From: Salipiger sp. H15
GTDB taxonomy: Bacteria; Pseudomonadota; Alphaproteobacteria; Rhodobacterales; Rhodobacteraceae
Direction of reading: 5' to 3'
Length of the DNA stretch: 64,000 nt
Assembly (NCBI RefSeq): GCF_040409955.1
Contig: NZ_CP123384.1
Coordinates: 1,718,001-1,782,000 of the forward strand
Shown here: piece after piece, positions 8,765 to 16,532 of the stretch
How the letters are laid out: the number at the start of each line of letters is the position of its first letter
Numbering within the stretch: position 1 is the stretch's first letter
Made by a program: the position numbers and the translations under genes
The notes under the pieces: model-generated
Database searches by the model: none
Told to the model about the DNA's origin: nothing
Seen by the model: the letters and a program-made list of their open reading frames with translations, nothing else

Positions 8765-9979
8765 CTATTTCGTCGCCGCGTCTATATGCAGGGTCAGATC
8801 TTCGACGAGATCGGCGGCAGATGCCTCGGGTTCGAGCAGGGCGCGGGCGGCGGCCCCGGCGCTGCGCTGCGCCTTTTCGTCGGAAAGCGCCAGCAGGGCG
8901 GCCGCGAGGCTGGCCGCGTCGGTGATCGGCGAGGCCGCACCGGCGGCGTCGAGCAGGCCGAAGGGCACGCGGAAATTGCGCACATCGGGGCCATGCAGCA
9001 GCGCCGCACCAAAGGCCGCGGGCTCGTAGGGCGTGTGGCCGCCGCGGTCGGTGAGCGTGCCGGCGATGAAGACCCGCCCCGCGAGCCGGTAGAAGAGCGC
9101 CATCTCGCCCAGCGTGTCGGCAAGGTAGACATCGGCACCGCTCGGCGTCTCGCCGAGGCTGCGGCGCGCGCAGCTGAGGCCGCGGTCGGCGGCGAGCCGG
9201 GCGATCTGCTCGGCCCGGCGCGGGTGGCGCGGCGCGAGAATCAGCCGCAGCCCGGGCTCCTGCAGGCGCGCCTCGGCATGGGCGGCGAGCACGGTCTCGT
9301 CCTCACCCTCGTGGGTCGAGGCGGCGAGCCAGGTGCTGGCGCGCGAGAATTCCGCCTCGAGCGCGGCGTCGTGCTGCTCGGGCGGGGTGTAGAGCGCCTT
9401 GAGATCGACCACCGGGCCGCAGGCCTGTTTCGGCAGGCCGGCCTCGAGGAAGCGGTCGCGCGAGTCGGGATCCTGCGCCGAGAGGAAGGCGATGCGATGC
9501 AGCACCCGCGCCTGCAGCCCGCCGAAAAGCCGCCAGCCCTTGGCGGTGCCCTCGGTCAGCCGTCCGCCCAGCACCAGCACCGGGCCGGGGCAGGTCAGCA
9601 GCCGGTGCGGCCAGAGCTCGGATTCCATGGTGATGTGGCTGCGCACGTTCCAGCGCCGGTGCATGCGCTTCGAGGCGCGGGCAAGGTCGAGCGGCGCGAG
9701 TCGCGCGCAGAGGCCCCAGCTTTGCGCCAGCGCCACGCCCGACTCGGAATTGCAGGTGACCAGCAGCTTCATCGCGGGCCGGGCGGCGCGCAGCGCCTCG
9801 ATCACCGGCCGCGCCGAGGCCAACTCGCCGTTCGAGGCCGCGTGCAGCCAGACATGCGCGCCGGGATTCGCCTTGCCATGCCCGAGTCGCGCGCGCAGCC
9901 CGTCCCAGTCGCGTCTGAACGCGGCGCGAACCAGCACCACGGTCGCGAACAGGGATAACAGCAGGCGGTAACGCAGCAT
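8765..9979 (-). CDS. waaA: 3-deoxy-D-manno-octulosonic acid (Kdo) transferase
   Basis: Adds Kdo from CMP-Kdo to the lipid A precursor at the cytoplasmic face of the inner membrane. The 404 residues begin with a hydrophobic anchor (MLRYRLLLSLFATVVLVRAAF), then the GT30 N-domain (GAHVWLHAASNGELASARPVIEAL; ITMESELWPH) and a GT-B C-domain with the ADVYLADTLGEMALFYRLA and GGHTPYEPAAFGAALLHGP motifs. The start at ATG 9979 is chosen because longer in-frame starts would run through the tRNA-Tyr gene. Confidence 0.93.
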   Translation of the reverse strand: MLRYRLLLSLFATVVLVRAAFRRDWDGLRARLGHGKANPGAHVWLHAASNGELASARPVIEALRAARPAMKLLVTCNSESGVALAQSWGLCARLAPLDLARASKRMHRRWNVRSHITMESELWPHRLLTCPGPVLVLGGRLTEGTAKGWRLFGGLQARVLHRIAFLSAQDPDSRDRFLEAGLPKQACGPVVDLKALYTPPEQHDAALEAEFSRASTWLAASTHEGEDETVLAAHAEARLQEPGLRLILAPRHPRRAEQIARLAADRGLSCARRSLGETPSGADVYLADTLGEMALFYRLAGRVFIAGTLTDRGGHTPYEPAAFGAALLHGPDVRNFRVPFGLLDAAGAASPITDAASLAAALLALSDEKAQRSAGAAARALLEPEASAADLVEDLTLHIDAATK

Positions 9980-10115
9980 CGGTCGGGCTGGGTCCTCGTG
10001 AATATGAAAAAGGCACTTAGGCCGAAGGGCCAAGCGCCGCAACACTCTGGAGCAGCGTGATAACACATCACTGCCGAAAGCATGTATAGAAGGAGATGTC
10101 GTCTGGGAGGGAAAG

Positions 10116-10200
10116 TGGTGGGCGACCCTGGAATCGAACCAGGCGTGCGTCTCCGCGAGGGAGTTACAGTCCCCTGCCACACCTTGCGGCCTGTCGCCCA
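10116..10200 (-). tRNA. tRNA-Tyr (anticodon GTA)
   Basis: Minus-strand class II tRNA with a long variable arm. The acceptor TGGGCGA (starting at 10200) pairs with TCGCCCA, the T arm carries GGTTCGATTCC, the anticodon GTA is at 10165-10167, and the CCA end is encoded (10116-10118). It lies about 136 nt upstream of waaA. Confidence 0.95.
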
Positions 10201-10350
10201 CTTTCCGCCGTCTCCGGCGTCCTCTGCCGTTTGACCGGCGTCGTGGGGCGCTGACTACAAGCAGTCAAAAGGGCCGTCAACAGGAAAATATCTTGCAGCG
10301 CGTCACGGGGCGATGCAGAGACCGAAGCTCAGGAAAAAGGGGCGCGTGCC

Positions 10351-11130
10351 ATGGTCAAGAAACCGAAGTGGGTGGTCGAGAAGGAACAGACGAAGAAGGC
10401 CAAGGCGGCCGAGACCGTCTGGCTGTTCGGCCTGCATGCGGTGCGCGATGCGCTGATGAACCCGAAGCGCGAGAAACTGCGCTTGATATTGACCTTGAAC
10501 GCAAAATCCAAGCTCGAGGACGCGCTGGAGGCGGGCGGAATCGAGCCCGAGATCCACGATCCGCGCAAGTTCGGCGCGCCCATCGACCCGCAGTCCGTGC
10601 ACCAGGGCGCGGCGCTGGAAGTCAAGCCGCTGAACTGGGGCCGACTCGAGGACGTGGCGCTTGGCGATGGCAAGACGCCGCCCCGCCTGGTGCTTCTCGA
10701 CCGGGTGACCGATCCGCATAACGTCGGGGCAATCCTGCGCTCGGCCGAGGTGTTCGGCGCGCAGGCGGTGATCGGCACGCTGCACCACTCGGCCCCCGAG
10801 ACCGGCGCGCTGGCGAAAACCGCCTCGGGCGCGCTCGAACGCCAGCCCTACCTGCGCGAGCGCAACCTCGCGGACACGATCGTCGCGCTGCAGGGGATGG
10901 GGTACATCGTGCTGGGTCTCGACGGTGAGGCCGAGGTGAGCATCGACGAGGCGATGGAGGGCAAGCGCGACCGCGCCGTGGCGCTGGTGCTCGGCGCCGA
11001 GGGGCCGGGGCTGCGGCAGCGCACCAAGGAGACGGTCGACCAGCTGGTGAAGATCGAGTTCGCGCGCGGCTTCGGCTCGCTCAACGTCTCGAACGCGGCG
11101 GCGGTGGGGCTCTACGCGGTCCGTCCCTGA
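10351..11130 (+). CDS. rlmB: 23S rRNA (guanosine-2'-O)-methyltransferase, RlmB type
   Basis: A SpoU-family 2'-O-methyltransferase of 259 residues with the trefoil-knot fold. The N-terminal substrate-binding domain contains WLFGLHAVRDAL; the SPOUT core carries motif 1 (LLDRVTDPHNVGAILRSAEVFG), motif 2 (ALVLGAEGPGLR) and motif 3 (GSLNVSNAAAVGLYA), all intact. The first 25 residues are Lys-rich. By analogy it methylates G2251 of 23S rRNA; other SpoU enzymes on tRNA are possible but the N-domain favours RlmB. Confidence 0.92.
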   Translation: MVKKPKWVVEKEQTKKAKAAETVWLFGLHAVRDALMNPKREKLRLILTLNAKSKLEDALEAGGIEPEIHDPRKFGAPIDPQSVHQGAALEVKPLNWGRLEDVALGDGKTPPRLVLLDRVTDPHNVGAILRSAEVFGAQAVIGTLHHSAPETGALAKTASGALERQPYLRERNLADTIVALQGMGYIVLGLDGEAEVSIDEAMEGKRDRAVALVLGAEGPGLRQRTKETVDQLVKIEFARGFGSLNVSNAAAVGLYAVRP

Positions 11131-11140
11131 GACTTCATGC

Positions 11141-11162
11141 CCCGGCGCCTCCGGGCGCCGGG
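11141..11162 (+). terminator. Hairpin after rlmB
   Basis: CCCGGCGCC (11141-11149) and GGCGCCGGG (11154-11162) form a 9-bp GC stem with a 4-nt loop, 10 nt after the rlmB stop. A second small hairpin, CTGCAC-AGG-GTGCAG (11166-11180), follows. There is no T tract immediately after. Confidence 0.5.
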
Positions 11163-11257
11163 CACCTGCACAGGGTGCAGCACAGTCCCGCACAAAAACC
11201 GGCCTAGTCTTTTTTGCCCTCCTGCCGTATTTGGCGGGTGCAGATCAGAGAGGCGAA

Positions 11258-12379
11258 ATGGTGGATTACAAGACCCCCGGCCCGGTTGAAGAAAACTGGA
11301 AAGACGCGATCTCTTCGGTGGAAGAGATCATCGAAGATGCCCGCAACGGGCGCATGTTCATCCTCGTCGACCACGAGGACCGCGAGAACGAGGGTGACCT
11401 CGTGATCCCGGCGCAGTGGGCGACCCCCGACGCGATCAACTTCATGGCCACCCATGGCCGCGGCCTGATCTGCCTGTCGATGACCTCCAAGCGCATCGAC
11501 GAGCTCGGCCTGCACCTGATGTCGGTCAACAACTCCTCGCGCCACGAGACGGCCTTCACCATCTCGATCGAGGCCCGCGAGGGCGTGACCACCGGCATCT
11601 CGGCCGCCGACCGCGCCAAGACCGTGGCCGTGGCGATCGACGCCTCGAAGGGCGCTGCCGACATCGCCACCCCGGGCCACGTCTTCCCGCTGCGCGCCAA
11701 GGACGGCGGCGTGCTGGTCCGCGCCGGCCATACCGAGGCCGCGGTGGACGTCTCGCGCCTTGCCGGGCTGAACCCCGCCGGCGTGATCTGCGAGATCATG
11801 AACGAGGACGGCACCATGTCGCGCCTGCCCGAGCTGGTTGCCTTCGCGCAGCGCCACGGGCTGAAGATCGGCACGATCTCGGATCTGATCGCCTACCGCC
11901 GCCGCCACGACAACCTCGTGCGCGTGCGCTCCGAAGAGGTCGTCCGCTCGGAATTCGGCGGCGACTGGCACATGCGCATCTACACCGACCAGAGCCACGG
12001 CGACGAGCATATCGTGCTGACCAAGGGCGATATTTCCGGCCCCGAGCCGGTGCTGGTGCGGATGCACGCGCTCGATCCCATGCTCGACATCATCGGCACC
12101 GGCCACGAGGGCCGCTCGGACGAGTTCCGAGACTCGATGAAGGCCGTCGCCGAAGAGGGGCGCGGCGTGGTCGTGCTGCTGCGCGACACCTCGATGAAGC
12201 TTGAGTTGCATGACGACGTCTCTCCGCGCACGCTGCGTCAGTACGGGCTCGGCGCGCAGATTCTCTCGTCGCTCGGCCTGTCGAAGATGGTTCTGCTGAC
12301 CAACTCGCCCACCCCGCGCGTCGTCGGGCTCGAGGCCTACGGGCTCGAGATCGTGGGCACCCGCAAGATCGGAGAGTGA
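11258..12379 (+). CDS. ribB: 3,4-dihydroxy-2-butanone 4-phosphate synthase with a degenerate GTP cyclohydrolase II domain (RibBX-like)
   Basis: Makes 3,4-dihydroxy-2-butanone 4-phosphate from ribulose 5-phosphate, the four-carbon precursor of riboflavin. The N-terminal domain (about residues 10-210) holds the acidic active-site loop DHEDRENEGD and the motif GHVFPLRAKDGGVLVRAGHTEA. The C-terminal 160 residues have the fold of GTP cyclohydrolase II (VLVRMHALDPMLDI, ending TNSPTPRVVGLEAYGLEI), but the three zinc-binding Cys of that enzyme (C-x2-GDxxxSxRCDCG region) are absent, so this half should not open GTP. The start at ATG 11258 follows GAGAGGCGAA; an upstream ATG at 11231 lacks a ribosome site. 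First gene of ribB-ribH-nusB. Confidence 0.93.
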   Translation: MVDYKTPGPVEENWKDAISSVEEIIEDARNGRMFILVDHEDRENEGDLVIPAQWATPDAINFMATHGRGLICLSMTSKRIDELGLHLMSVNNSSRHETAFTISIEAREGVTTGISAADRAKTVAVAIDASKGAADIATPGHVFPLRAKDGGVLVRAGHTEAAVDVSRLAGLNPAGVICEIMNEDGTMSRLPELVAFAQRHGLKIGTISDLIAYRRRHDNLVRVRSEEVVRSEFGGDWHMRIYTDQSHGDEHIVLTKGDISGPEPVLVRMHALDPMLDIIGTGHEGRSDEFRDSMKAVAEEGRGVVVLLRDTSMKLELHDDVSPRTLRQYGLGAQILSSLGLSKMVLLTNSPTPRVVGLEAYGLEIVGTRKIGE

Positions 12380-12381
12380 CG

Positions 12382-12933
12382 ATGGCCTCGAGCGAAACCC
12401 ATTACACCCTGCCGCGCGCTGAGTTCGACAGGCCGGTGAAGATCCTCATCGTCGTCGCTCCCTACTACAAGGATATCGCCGACGAGCTGGTCGCCGGTGC
12501 CATCGCCGAGATCGAGGCGGCGGGCGGCTTCCATGAGATCGTCGAGGTGCCGGGCGCGCTGGAAGTGCCGACCGCCATCGGCATCGCCGAGCGCATGTCG
12601 AACTTCGACGGCTACGTGGCGCTTGGCTGCGTGATCCGCGGCGAGACCACCCATTACGACACGGTCTGCAACGACAGCTCGCGCGGGCTGACGCTGCTCG
12701 GCCTGCAGGGGCTCTGCATCGGCAATGGCATCCTCACCGTCGAGAACTACGAGCAGGCCCGGGTCCGGGCCGAATCGCAGGGTCAGAACAAGGGTGGCGG
12801 TGCCGCTGCTGCGGCCTTGCATCTTGTCGCTCTGGCCCGTAGGTGGGGCGGCGCCCGCAAGGGGGTGGGATTCGTGCCCGCCCAGGATGAATATCAGATC
12901 GCGGGCGCTTCCAAAGGAAAGCATAGCGCATGA
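12382..12933 (+). CDS. ribH: 6,7-dimethyl-8-ribityllumazine synthase
   Basis: Condenses the ribB product with 5-amino-6-ribitylaminouracil to form lumazine, the penultimate step of riboflavin synthesis. The 183 residues contain the family motifs ILIVVAPYYKDIADELVAGA, VPGALEVPTAIGIAE, YVALGCVIRGETTHYD and GNGILTVENYEQA, with the catalytic His in the ETTHYD segment. The C-terminus is longer than in E. coli. The start at ATG 12382 is preceded by GGAG; the stop of ribB is 2 nt upstream, and its own stop overlaps the nusB start (ATGA). Confidence 0.95.
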   Translation: MASSETHYTLPRAEFDRPVKILIVVAPYYKDIADELVAGAIAEIEAAGGFHEIVEVPGALEVPTAIGIAERMSNFDGYVALGCVIRGETTHYDTVCNDSSRGLTLLGLQGLCIGNGILTVENYEQARVRAESQGQNKGGGAAAAALHLVALARRWGGARKGVGFVPAQDEYQIAGASKGKHSA

Positions 12934-13412
12934 CGACCCCGGTCCCCCCCTCCGGCAATCTCAAACGCCGTATGAAATCCGCATCGCGGCTCTATGCCGT
13001 GCAGGCGCTCTACCAGATGGAGCTCTCGGGCACGACGGCCGAGAAGACGATGCGCGAATTCCTCGACTACCGCTTCGGTGCGGAGGTCGAAGAGGGCGTG
13101 GAGCTGGTGGACGGGGACGTCGACCTCTTCGGCAAGCTGCTCGGCGAGGCGGTGAACTGGCAGGCGAAGATCGACCAGATGACCGACCGCGCGCTCGTCG
13201 CGAAATGGCCGATCGACCGGATCGACCCGATCCTGCGCGCGCTGTTCCGCGCCGCCGGCGCCGAGCTGGTGGCGCTCGACACGCCGCCCAAGGTGGTCAT
13301 CACCGAGTTCATCGACGTGGCCCGCGCCTTCTTCAACGAGGGCCGCGAGGTGCAGTTCGTCAATGCCGTGCTCGACCACATGGCGCGCGAGGCGCGGCCC
13401 GAGGCGTTCTGA
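12930..13412 (+). CDS. nusB: Transcription antitermination factor NusB
   Basis: RNA-binding all-helical protein that joins NusE (S10) on boxA RNA to promote rRNA antitermination. The 160 residues include the N-terminal motif KSASRLYAVQALYQMELSG and the C-terminal motif PPKVVITEFIDVARAFFNEGREVQFVNAVLDHM, both diagnostic. The ATGA overlap with ribH shows translational coupling; the ribH-nusB linkage is common in proteobacteria. Confidence 0.95.
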   Translation: MTTPVPPSGNLKRRMKSASRLYAVQALYQMELSGTTAEKTMREFLDYRFGAEVEEGVELVDGDVDLFGKLLGEAVNWQAKIDQMTDRALVAKWPIDRIDPILRALFRAAGAELVALDTPPKVVITEFIDVARAFFNEGREVQFVNAVLDHMAREARPEAF

Positions 13413-13423
13413 GCCGGGCCGGG

Positions 13424-13470
13424 GAGGGGCGCTGCCCCGATTGACCCCGGGATGTCCGAACATGGAAAAG
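13424..13470 (+). repeat. Dispersed intergenic repeat, copy B
   Basis: GAGGGGCGCTGCCCC (13424-13438) is followed by CCCCGGGATGTCC and AACATGGAAAAG, a diverged copy of the family consensus. It runs straight into the nusB terminator hairpin. Confidence 0.65.
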
Positions 13471-13501
13471 GCCGGTCGCGCGGGGGCGTGACCGGCCTTT
13501 T
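13466..13501 (+). terminator. Rho-independent terminator of the ribB-ribH-nusB operon
   Basis: AAAAGGCCGGTC (13466-13477) and GACCGGCCTTTT (13490-13501) form a 12-bp stem with a 12-nt loop and a T tract on either strand. It lies about 55 nt after the nusB stop. Confidence 0.88.
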
Positions 13502-13652
13502 CGCGTCGCGGGCCCATGTCCTCGCGGCAGCCTGTCTTGTGTTCCGGCCCGGGCTTCCTAGATTCCGATGTGACGGGGCGGAATTTTCCGCGGGGCTTGT
13601 GCTTTGTCACGGCTGCGCTACGCTTCGTGAGACAGAAGAAGGAGAGAGTCAC

Positions 13653-13964
13653 ATGCCGAAACTCGTCCGCCTCTACATCAGCCAATGCGCGATCGGCTTC
13701 GGCCTGTCGGCGGGTTTCGTGGCGCTGCTGCTCTGGCAGAACGTCGCCAACCTGCAGCACCTGGTGACCCATTCCGACGCGGGGATGCTGGCGGTGTTTC
13801 TCCTGTGGCTTTTCAATGGCCTGGTCTTCGCGGGCGCGCAGTTCGGCATGACCGTGATGCGCATGTCCGGCGATCAGGACCGCCCGGCCGGCGGCAAGCG
13901 CATGGCGCTCGAGCCGATGCCGATCCGCATCCCCGTCGAGCAGAAGAAGCGCCGTCTTCTCTGA
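13653..13964 (+). CDS. Small two-helix membrane protein of unknown function
   Basis: A 103-residue protein with two predicted membrane helices: CAIGFGLSAGFVALLLWQ (about 10-28) and AVFLLWLFNGLVFAGAQFG (about 48-66), and a basic cytoplasmic tail ending in KKRRLL. I do not recognise a characterised family, but proteins like it occur in roseobacters. The start at ATG 13653 is supported by AAGGAG about 9 nt upstream; longer in-frame starts would run through the nusB terminator. It stands alone between two terminators. Confidence 0.8.
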   Translation: MPKLVRLYISQCAIGFGLSAGFVALLLWQNVANLQHLVTHSDAGMLAVFLLWLFNGLVFAGAQFGMTVMRMSGDQDRPAGGKRMALEPMPIRIPVEQKKRRLL

Positions 13965-13989
13965 TCCCGGGCCAGCCGGACGTGATTCG

Positions 13990-14016
13990 AAGCGCCTCCT
14001 CGCGGGGCGCTTTTTT
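13990..14016 (+). terminator. Rho-independent terminator of the small membrane protein gene
   Basis: AAGCGCC (13990-13996) pairs with GGCGCTT (14006-14012), followed by a run of T to 14016. It begins 26 nt after the stop at 13964. Confidence 0.82.
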
Positions 14017-14148
14017 CATGCGCGCGTCATGAATGGAGACCTGCGCGCAAAAAGAACGGCCCATCGCCGGGCCGCGCCTGTTCGGATCGTTCTGTGGGGG
14101 GAAGCGGCGGGAACCGGTCCTTCCGTGGGGTTATCTCATTCCCGAGGA

Positions 14149-14162
14149 CCTGTATATACAGG
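14149..14162. promoter_or_regulatory. 14-bp perfect palindrome, possible operator
   Basis: CCTGTATATACAGG is a perfect palindrome in an otherwise GC-rich intergenic region. It resembles an operator for a dimeric regulator. No gene starts close by on either strand (the nearest is the 3' end of the COG3904 gene), so the target is unclear. Confidence 0.3.
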
Positions 14163-14318
14163 TGGGCGTCAGGTAACCGGACCAGGGCCCGGACAGAGCC
14201 AACTCCCTCGGAATTGCTTAAGGCCACCGGAATGCAACCATGCACGCAAAGGTCAGAACCCGCCTGATCCCGAGATAGTATCGCCGGGGCCTTTCGACAA
14301 GAGGCAAGCTGTGTCCGG

Positions 14319-15059
14319 TCAGCCCTCGTCCGTCACGAATTTGTATCGGGCCAGTTCCTCGGGCAGCAGGATGTAGATCTGGTCGGCGGGCGTGGCGAGC
14401 GCGGGGCGCAGCACCATGGGATCGATCCCCATCTCCTCGAGGTATTCCATCACGTCGCCCTGGCCGCGCTGGATCTGCTCGACCGCGACGAAGGCGGGCA
14501 GCAGCGTGCTTTCGCCGAAATAGTGCTGGTGAACGCCGACCGAGGCGCCCTCGGCGATCTCGCGCGTGGTGCCCGAGGCCAGCAGGTAGGGGCAGGCGGA
14601 ATAGCAGAACTCGCCCTCCAGCATCCGCGTGGCGAGTCCCAACTGCCGCACGTGCCGCCCGATGGCGAGCGCGTCGGGCACTGAGCCGCCGGGGCTCTGC
14701 AGGATCAGCGTCTCGATCGTACCTGCCTCGACGAGCGCCGCGATGACCCGTTCGGCGTCGCCCTCGGCGATGGTGCCCTCGAGCCGCCATGTCGCGCCCT
14801 CGGCGCGGGTGAGGGCGAGGCGGCCGGGCATCTTGCCGGGATCGCGCAGCGGCACGAGCGGCGGCAGGTCGCGGCCCGGCGCGAAGGTGCGGCGCTGGTC
14901 GCCGGGCTGCACCGGCTGCGACAGGCGCGGCGCCGAGGGACCGAAGCGGGGCAGGGAGAAGTCGCTGCCGCCAAGATCGCCGAGCACGAGGAAGGCGCCG
15001 AGCGCCAGTTGCAGCACCAGAGCGCCGGTCAGCGCCCGGGCGACGGTGAGGTGCCTCAT
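14319..15059 (-). CDS. COG3904-type predicted periplasmic ClpP/crotonase-fold protein
   Basis: A 246-residue exported or membrane-anchored protein. An N-terminal hydrophobic segment (ALTGALVLQLALGAFLVLG, about 9-27) acts as signal or anchor, followed by a proline-rich linker. The C-terminal domain resembles the ClpP fold: TLILQSPGGSVPDALAIGRHVRQ, then MLEGEFCYSACPYLLASGTTREI with a Ser in the nucleophile-elbow position (S in YSACPY), and GVHQHYF supplying a possible catalytic His. This layout matches the uncharacterised COG3904 group. Its ATG overlaps the stop of the upstream membrane protein by 4 nt, so the two likely work together at the envelope. Protease activity is inferred only. Confidence 0.78.
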   Translation of the reverse strand: MRHLTVARALTGALVLQLALGAFLVLGDLGGSDFSLPRFGPSAPRLSQPVQPGDQRRTFAPGRDLPPLVPLRDPGKMPGRLALTRAEGATWRLEGTIAEGDAERVIAALVEAGTIETLILQSPGGSVPDALAIGRHVRQLGLATRMLEGEFCYSACPYLLASGTTREIAEGASVGVHQHYFGESTLLPAFVAVEQIQRGQGDVMEYLEEMGIDPMVLRPALATPADQIYILLPEELARYKFVTDEG

Positions 15060-16423
15060 GGCGTGCGCCCGGTGAAGCGCGAGACCTCGGGGCTGTCCGC
15101 CGGGGAGGAGGCCGGACCCGTGACCGGCGCGGGCGCCTGCGGCACGGCCTCGGCGCTGGCGGGGGCTGCGGCGGGTGCCGGGTGCAGCGCGAAGTCCACG
15201 TCGCGCATGGCGTGGAGGGCGGCGCGAAGCTCGGCGAGGGTCAGCGTGTCCTCGATCTCGGCCCCCTCGCGCCCGTGGCGGATCGCGCCATGGGTGACGG
15301 CGAGGATCAGCACCAGCACCGCGGGCAAGAGGTCGATGGCGATGGCACCGGCCCAGGAGGGGATGAAGTTGCGCGCGTACATGATCACCGCGTCGGCGGC
15401 GGAGACGGGCGTGTAGGTCACCTCGGCGGCGGGCTGCAGCGCCAGCACGTTCTGCGCGGCGCGCTCGAGCGTGGTGGCGCGCTGGCCGAGGACTTCCAGC
15501 ACCGAGGTGATGGTCGCGGCCTGGTTGCCGCGGTCGGCATCATTGCGCCCGTCAAGCTCGGGCAGCACCACCGAGGCGGCCAGGTCCTGCGCCGCGCGCT
15601 CGACCAGTGGCGCGACCGAGAGCTGGCGAAGCTGCGCGATGAGGCCCTGAAGCTCGACCGCCGCCTCGGAAAACTCCACCGAGCGCGGCTCGACCGGGCC
15701 GGGCTCGACGGTGAGGGCGCGCATCCGCGACAGTATGGCGTTGCCCTGCGCGAAGGCGCTGTCCACGAGCGGCGTCTGCTCGGCGATCTGCGCCTCGAGC
15801 GCCGAAAGCTCCGCCGCCTTCTGCCGCAGCACCCGGAACACCGCGCCGCGCCCGGCGAGGCCGGAGAGCGAGCCCTGCGCCTCCTGCTCCGAGAGGTCCT
15901 CGAAACTCTGCCGCACCCGCGCCACGTCGCGTTCCAGCGACTGGCCGGTGAGGGCGATCTCATGCGTGCGCTCGAGCGCGCCCTGGTAGTCCTGCACGGT
16001 TTCGGCGAGGTGCTGCTCGACCGCCGCCGAGCCCGCCAGCGCCGCGGCGTTGAGCCAGGAGGACATGGCGATGATCGCCAGCGAGCCGAGCCCCATCGCC
16101 CCCAGCAGCCCCATGCGCGAGCGCGTCGAGCGCATCGCCGGGAAGAGCCGCATCAGGTAGGACCAGAACACGAAGATGCCCACCGAGACCGCCACCGAAT
16201 AGGCGATGGCGGCAAAGACGGTGAAGGCGCCGCCCTCCTCGAGCAGCGACGAGACCCCGAGATAGGTGTAGATGCCCGAGGCCACCGAGAGCACGCCGAG
16301 CGCCGTGCCCGAGAAGGTGTCGAGCCATCCCAGATGCGATTCGAGCTCGCGCGCGTGGCGGATGCCGCGGGTCCGCGACCGGGCGGAGCGGGTATCGTCG
16401 GTCTCGTCGGGGACGGTGGTCAT
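15056..16423 (-). CDS. Four-helix membrane protein with a long extracytoplasmic coiled coil
   Basis: I do not recognise a characterised family. The 455 residues show three N-terminal membrane helices (GTALGVLSVASGIYTYLGV; FTVFAAIAYSVAVSVGIFVFW; LLGAMGLGSLAIIAMSSWL), a helical, coiled-coil-rich region of about 200 residues (roughly 140-330, rich in Ala, Glu, Gln, Leu), a fourth helix (GAIAIDLLPAVLVLILAVT) and an acidic then Pro/Ala-rich tail. ATG 16423 is chosen because GGAGG lies 8 nt before it; the ATG at 16441 would place that site inside the gene. Overlaps the COG3904 gene by 4 nt. Confidence 0.75.
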   Translation of the reverse strand: MTTVPDETDDTRSARSRTRGIRHARELESHLGWLDTFSGTALGVLSVASGIYTYLGVSSLLEEGGAFTVFAAIAYSVAVSVGIFVFWSYLMRLFPAMRSTRSRMGLLGAMGLGSLAIIAMSSWLNAAALAGSAAVEQHLAETVQDYQGALERTHEIALTGQSLERDVARVRQSFEDLSEQEAQGSLSGLAGRGAVFRVLRQKAAELSALEAQIAEQTPLVDSAFAQGNAILSRMRALTVEPGPVEPRSVEFSEAAVELQGLIAQLRQLSVAPLVERAAQDLAASVVLPELDGRNDADRGNQAATITSVLEVLGQRATTLERAAQNVLALQPAAEVTYTPVSAADAVIMYARNFIPSWAGAIAIDLLPAVLVLILAVTHGAIRHGREGAEIEDTLTLAELRAALHAMRDVDFALHPAPAAAPASAEAVPQAPAPVTGPASSPADSPEVSRFTGRTP

Positions 16424-16506
16424 GGGCGGGGCCTCCTGCAACCATTTGACAGGAAATAGGCGCAGAGACGGCGCAAAAAAGAGTGAGGCGCCTCGCGCTT
16501 GCGTTT

Positions 16507-16521
16507 GTTCACCTATTGTTC
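16507..16521 (+). promoter_or_regulatory. LexA (SOS) box of mmcB
   Basis: GTTC-ACCTATT-GTTC matches the alphaproteobacterial LexA operator GTTC-N7-GTTC exactly. It ends 11 nt before the mmcB start codon, so LexA bound here would block transcription or its start. Confidence 0.82.
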
Positions 16522-16532
16522 ATAGTGGGGGC

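Larger units (their letters stand above)
13965..14318. other. Intergenic region of 354 bp, no gene seen
   Basis: Holds the terminator of the small membrane protein (13990-14016) and a 14-bp palindrome (14149-14162). Short frames on both strands here have no family features, no ribosome sites and odd composition, so I call none of them. Confidence 0.6.

Noticed and set aside
11131..11257. FMN riboswitch before ribB
   Set aside because: The leader is too short and lacks the conserved RFN sequence blocks; only GC hairpins and a T run are present.
14027..14245. A 72-codon minus-strand frame in the 354-bp gap
   Set aside because: No ribosome site, no recognisable motif, and it includes the palindrome and low-complexity Pro/Arg sequence.
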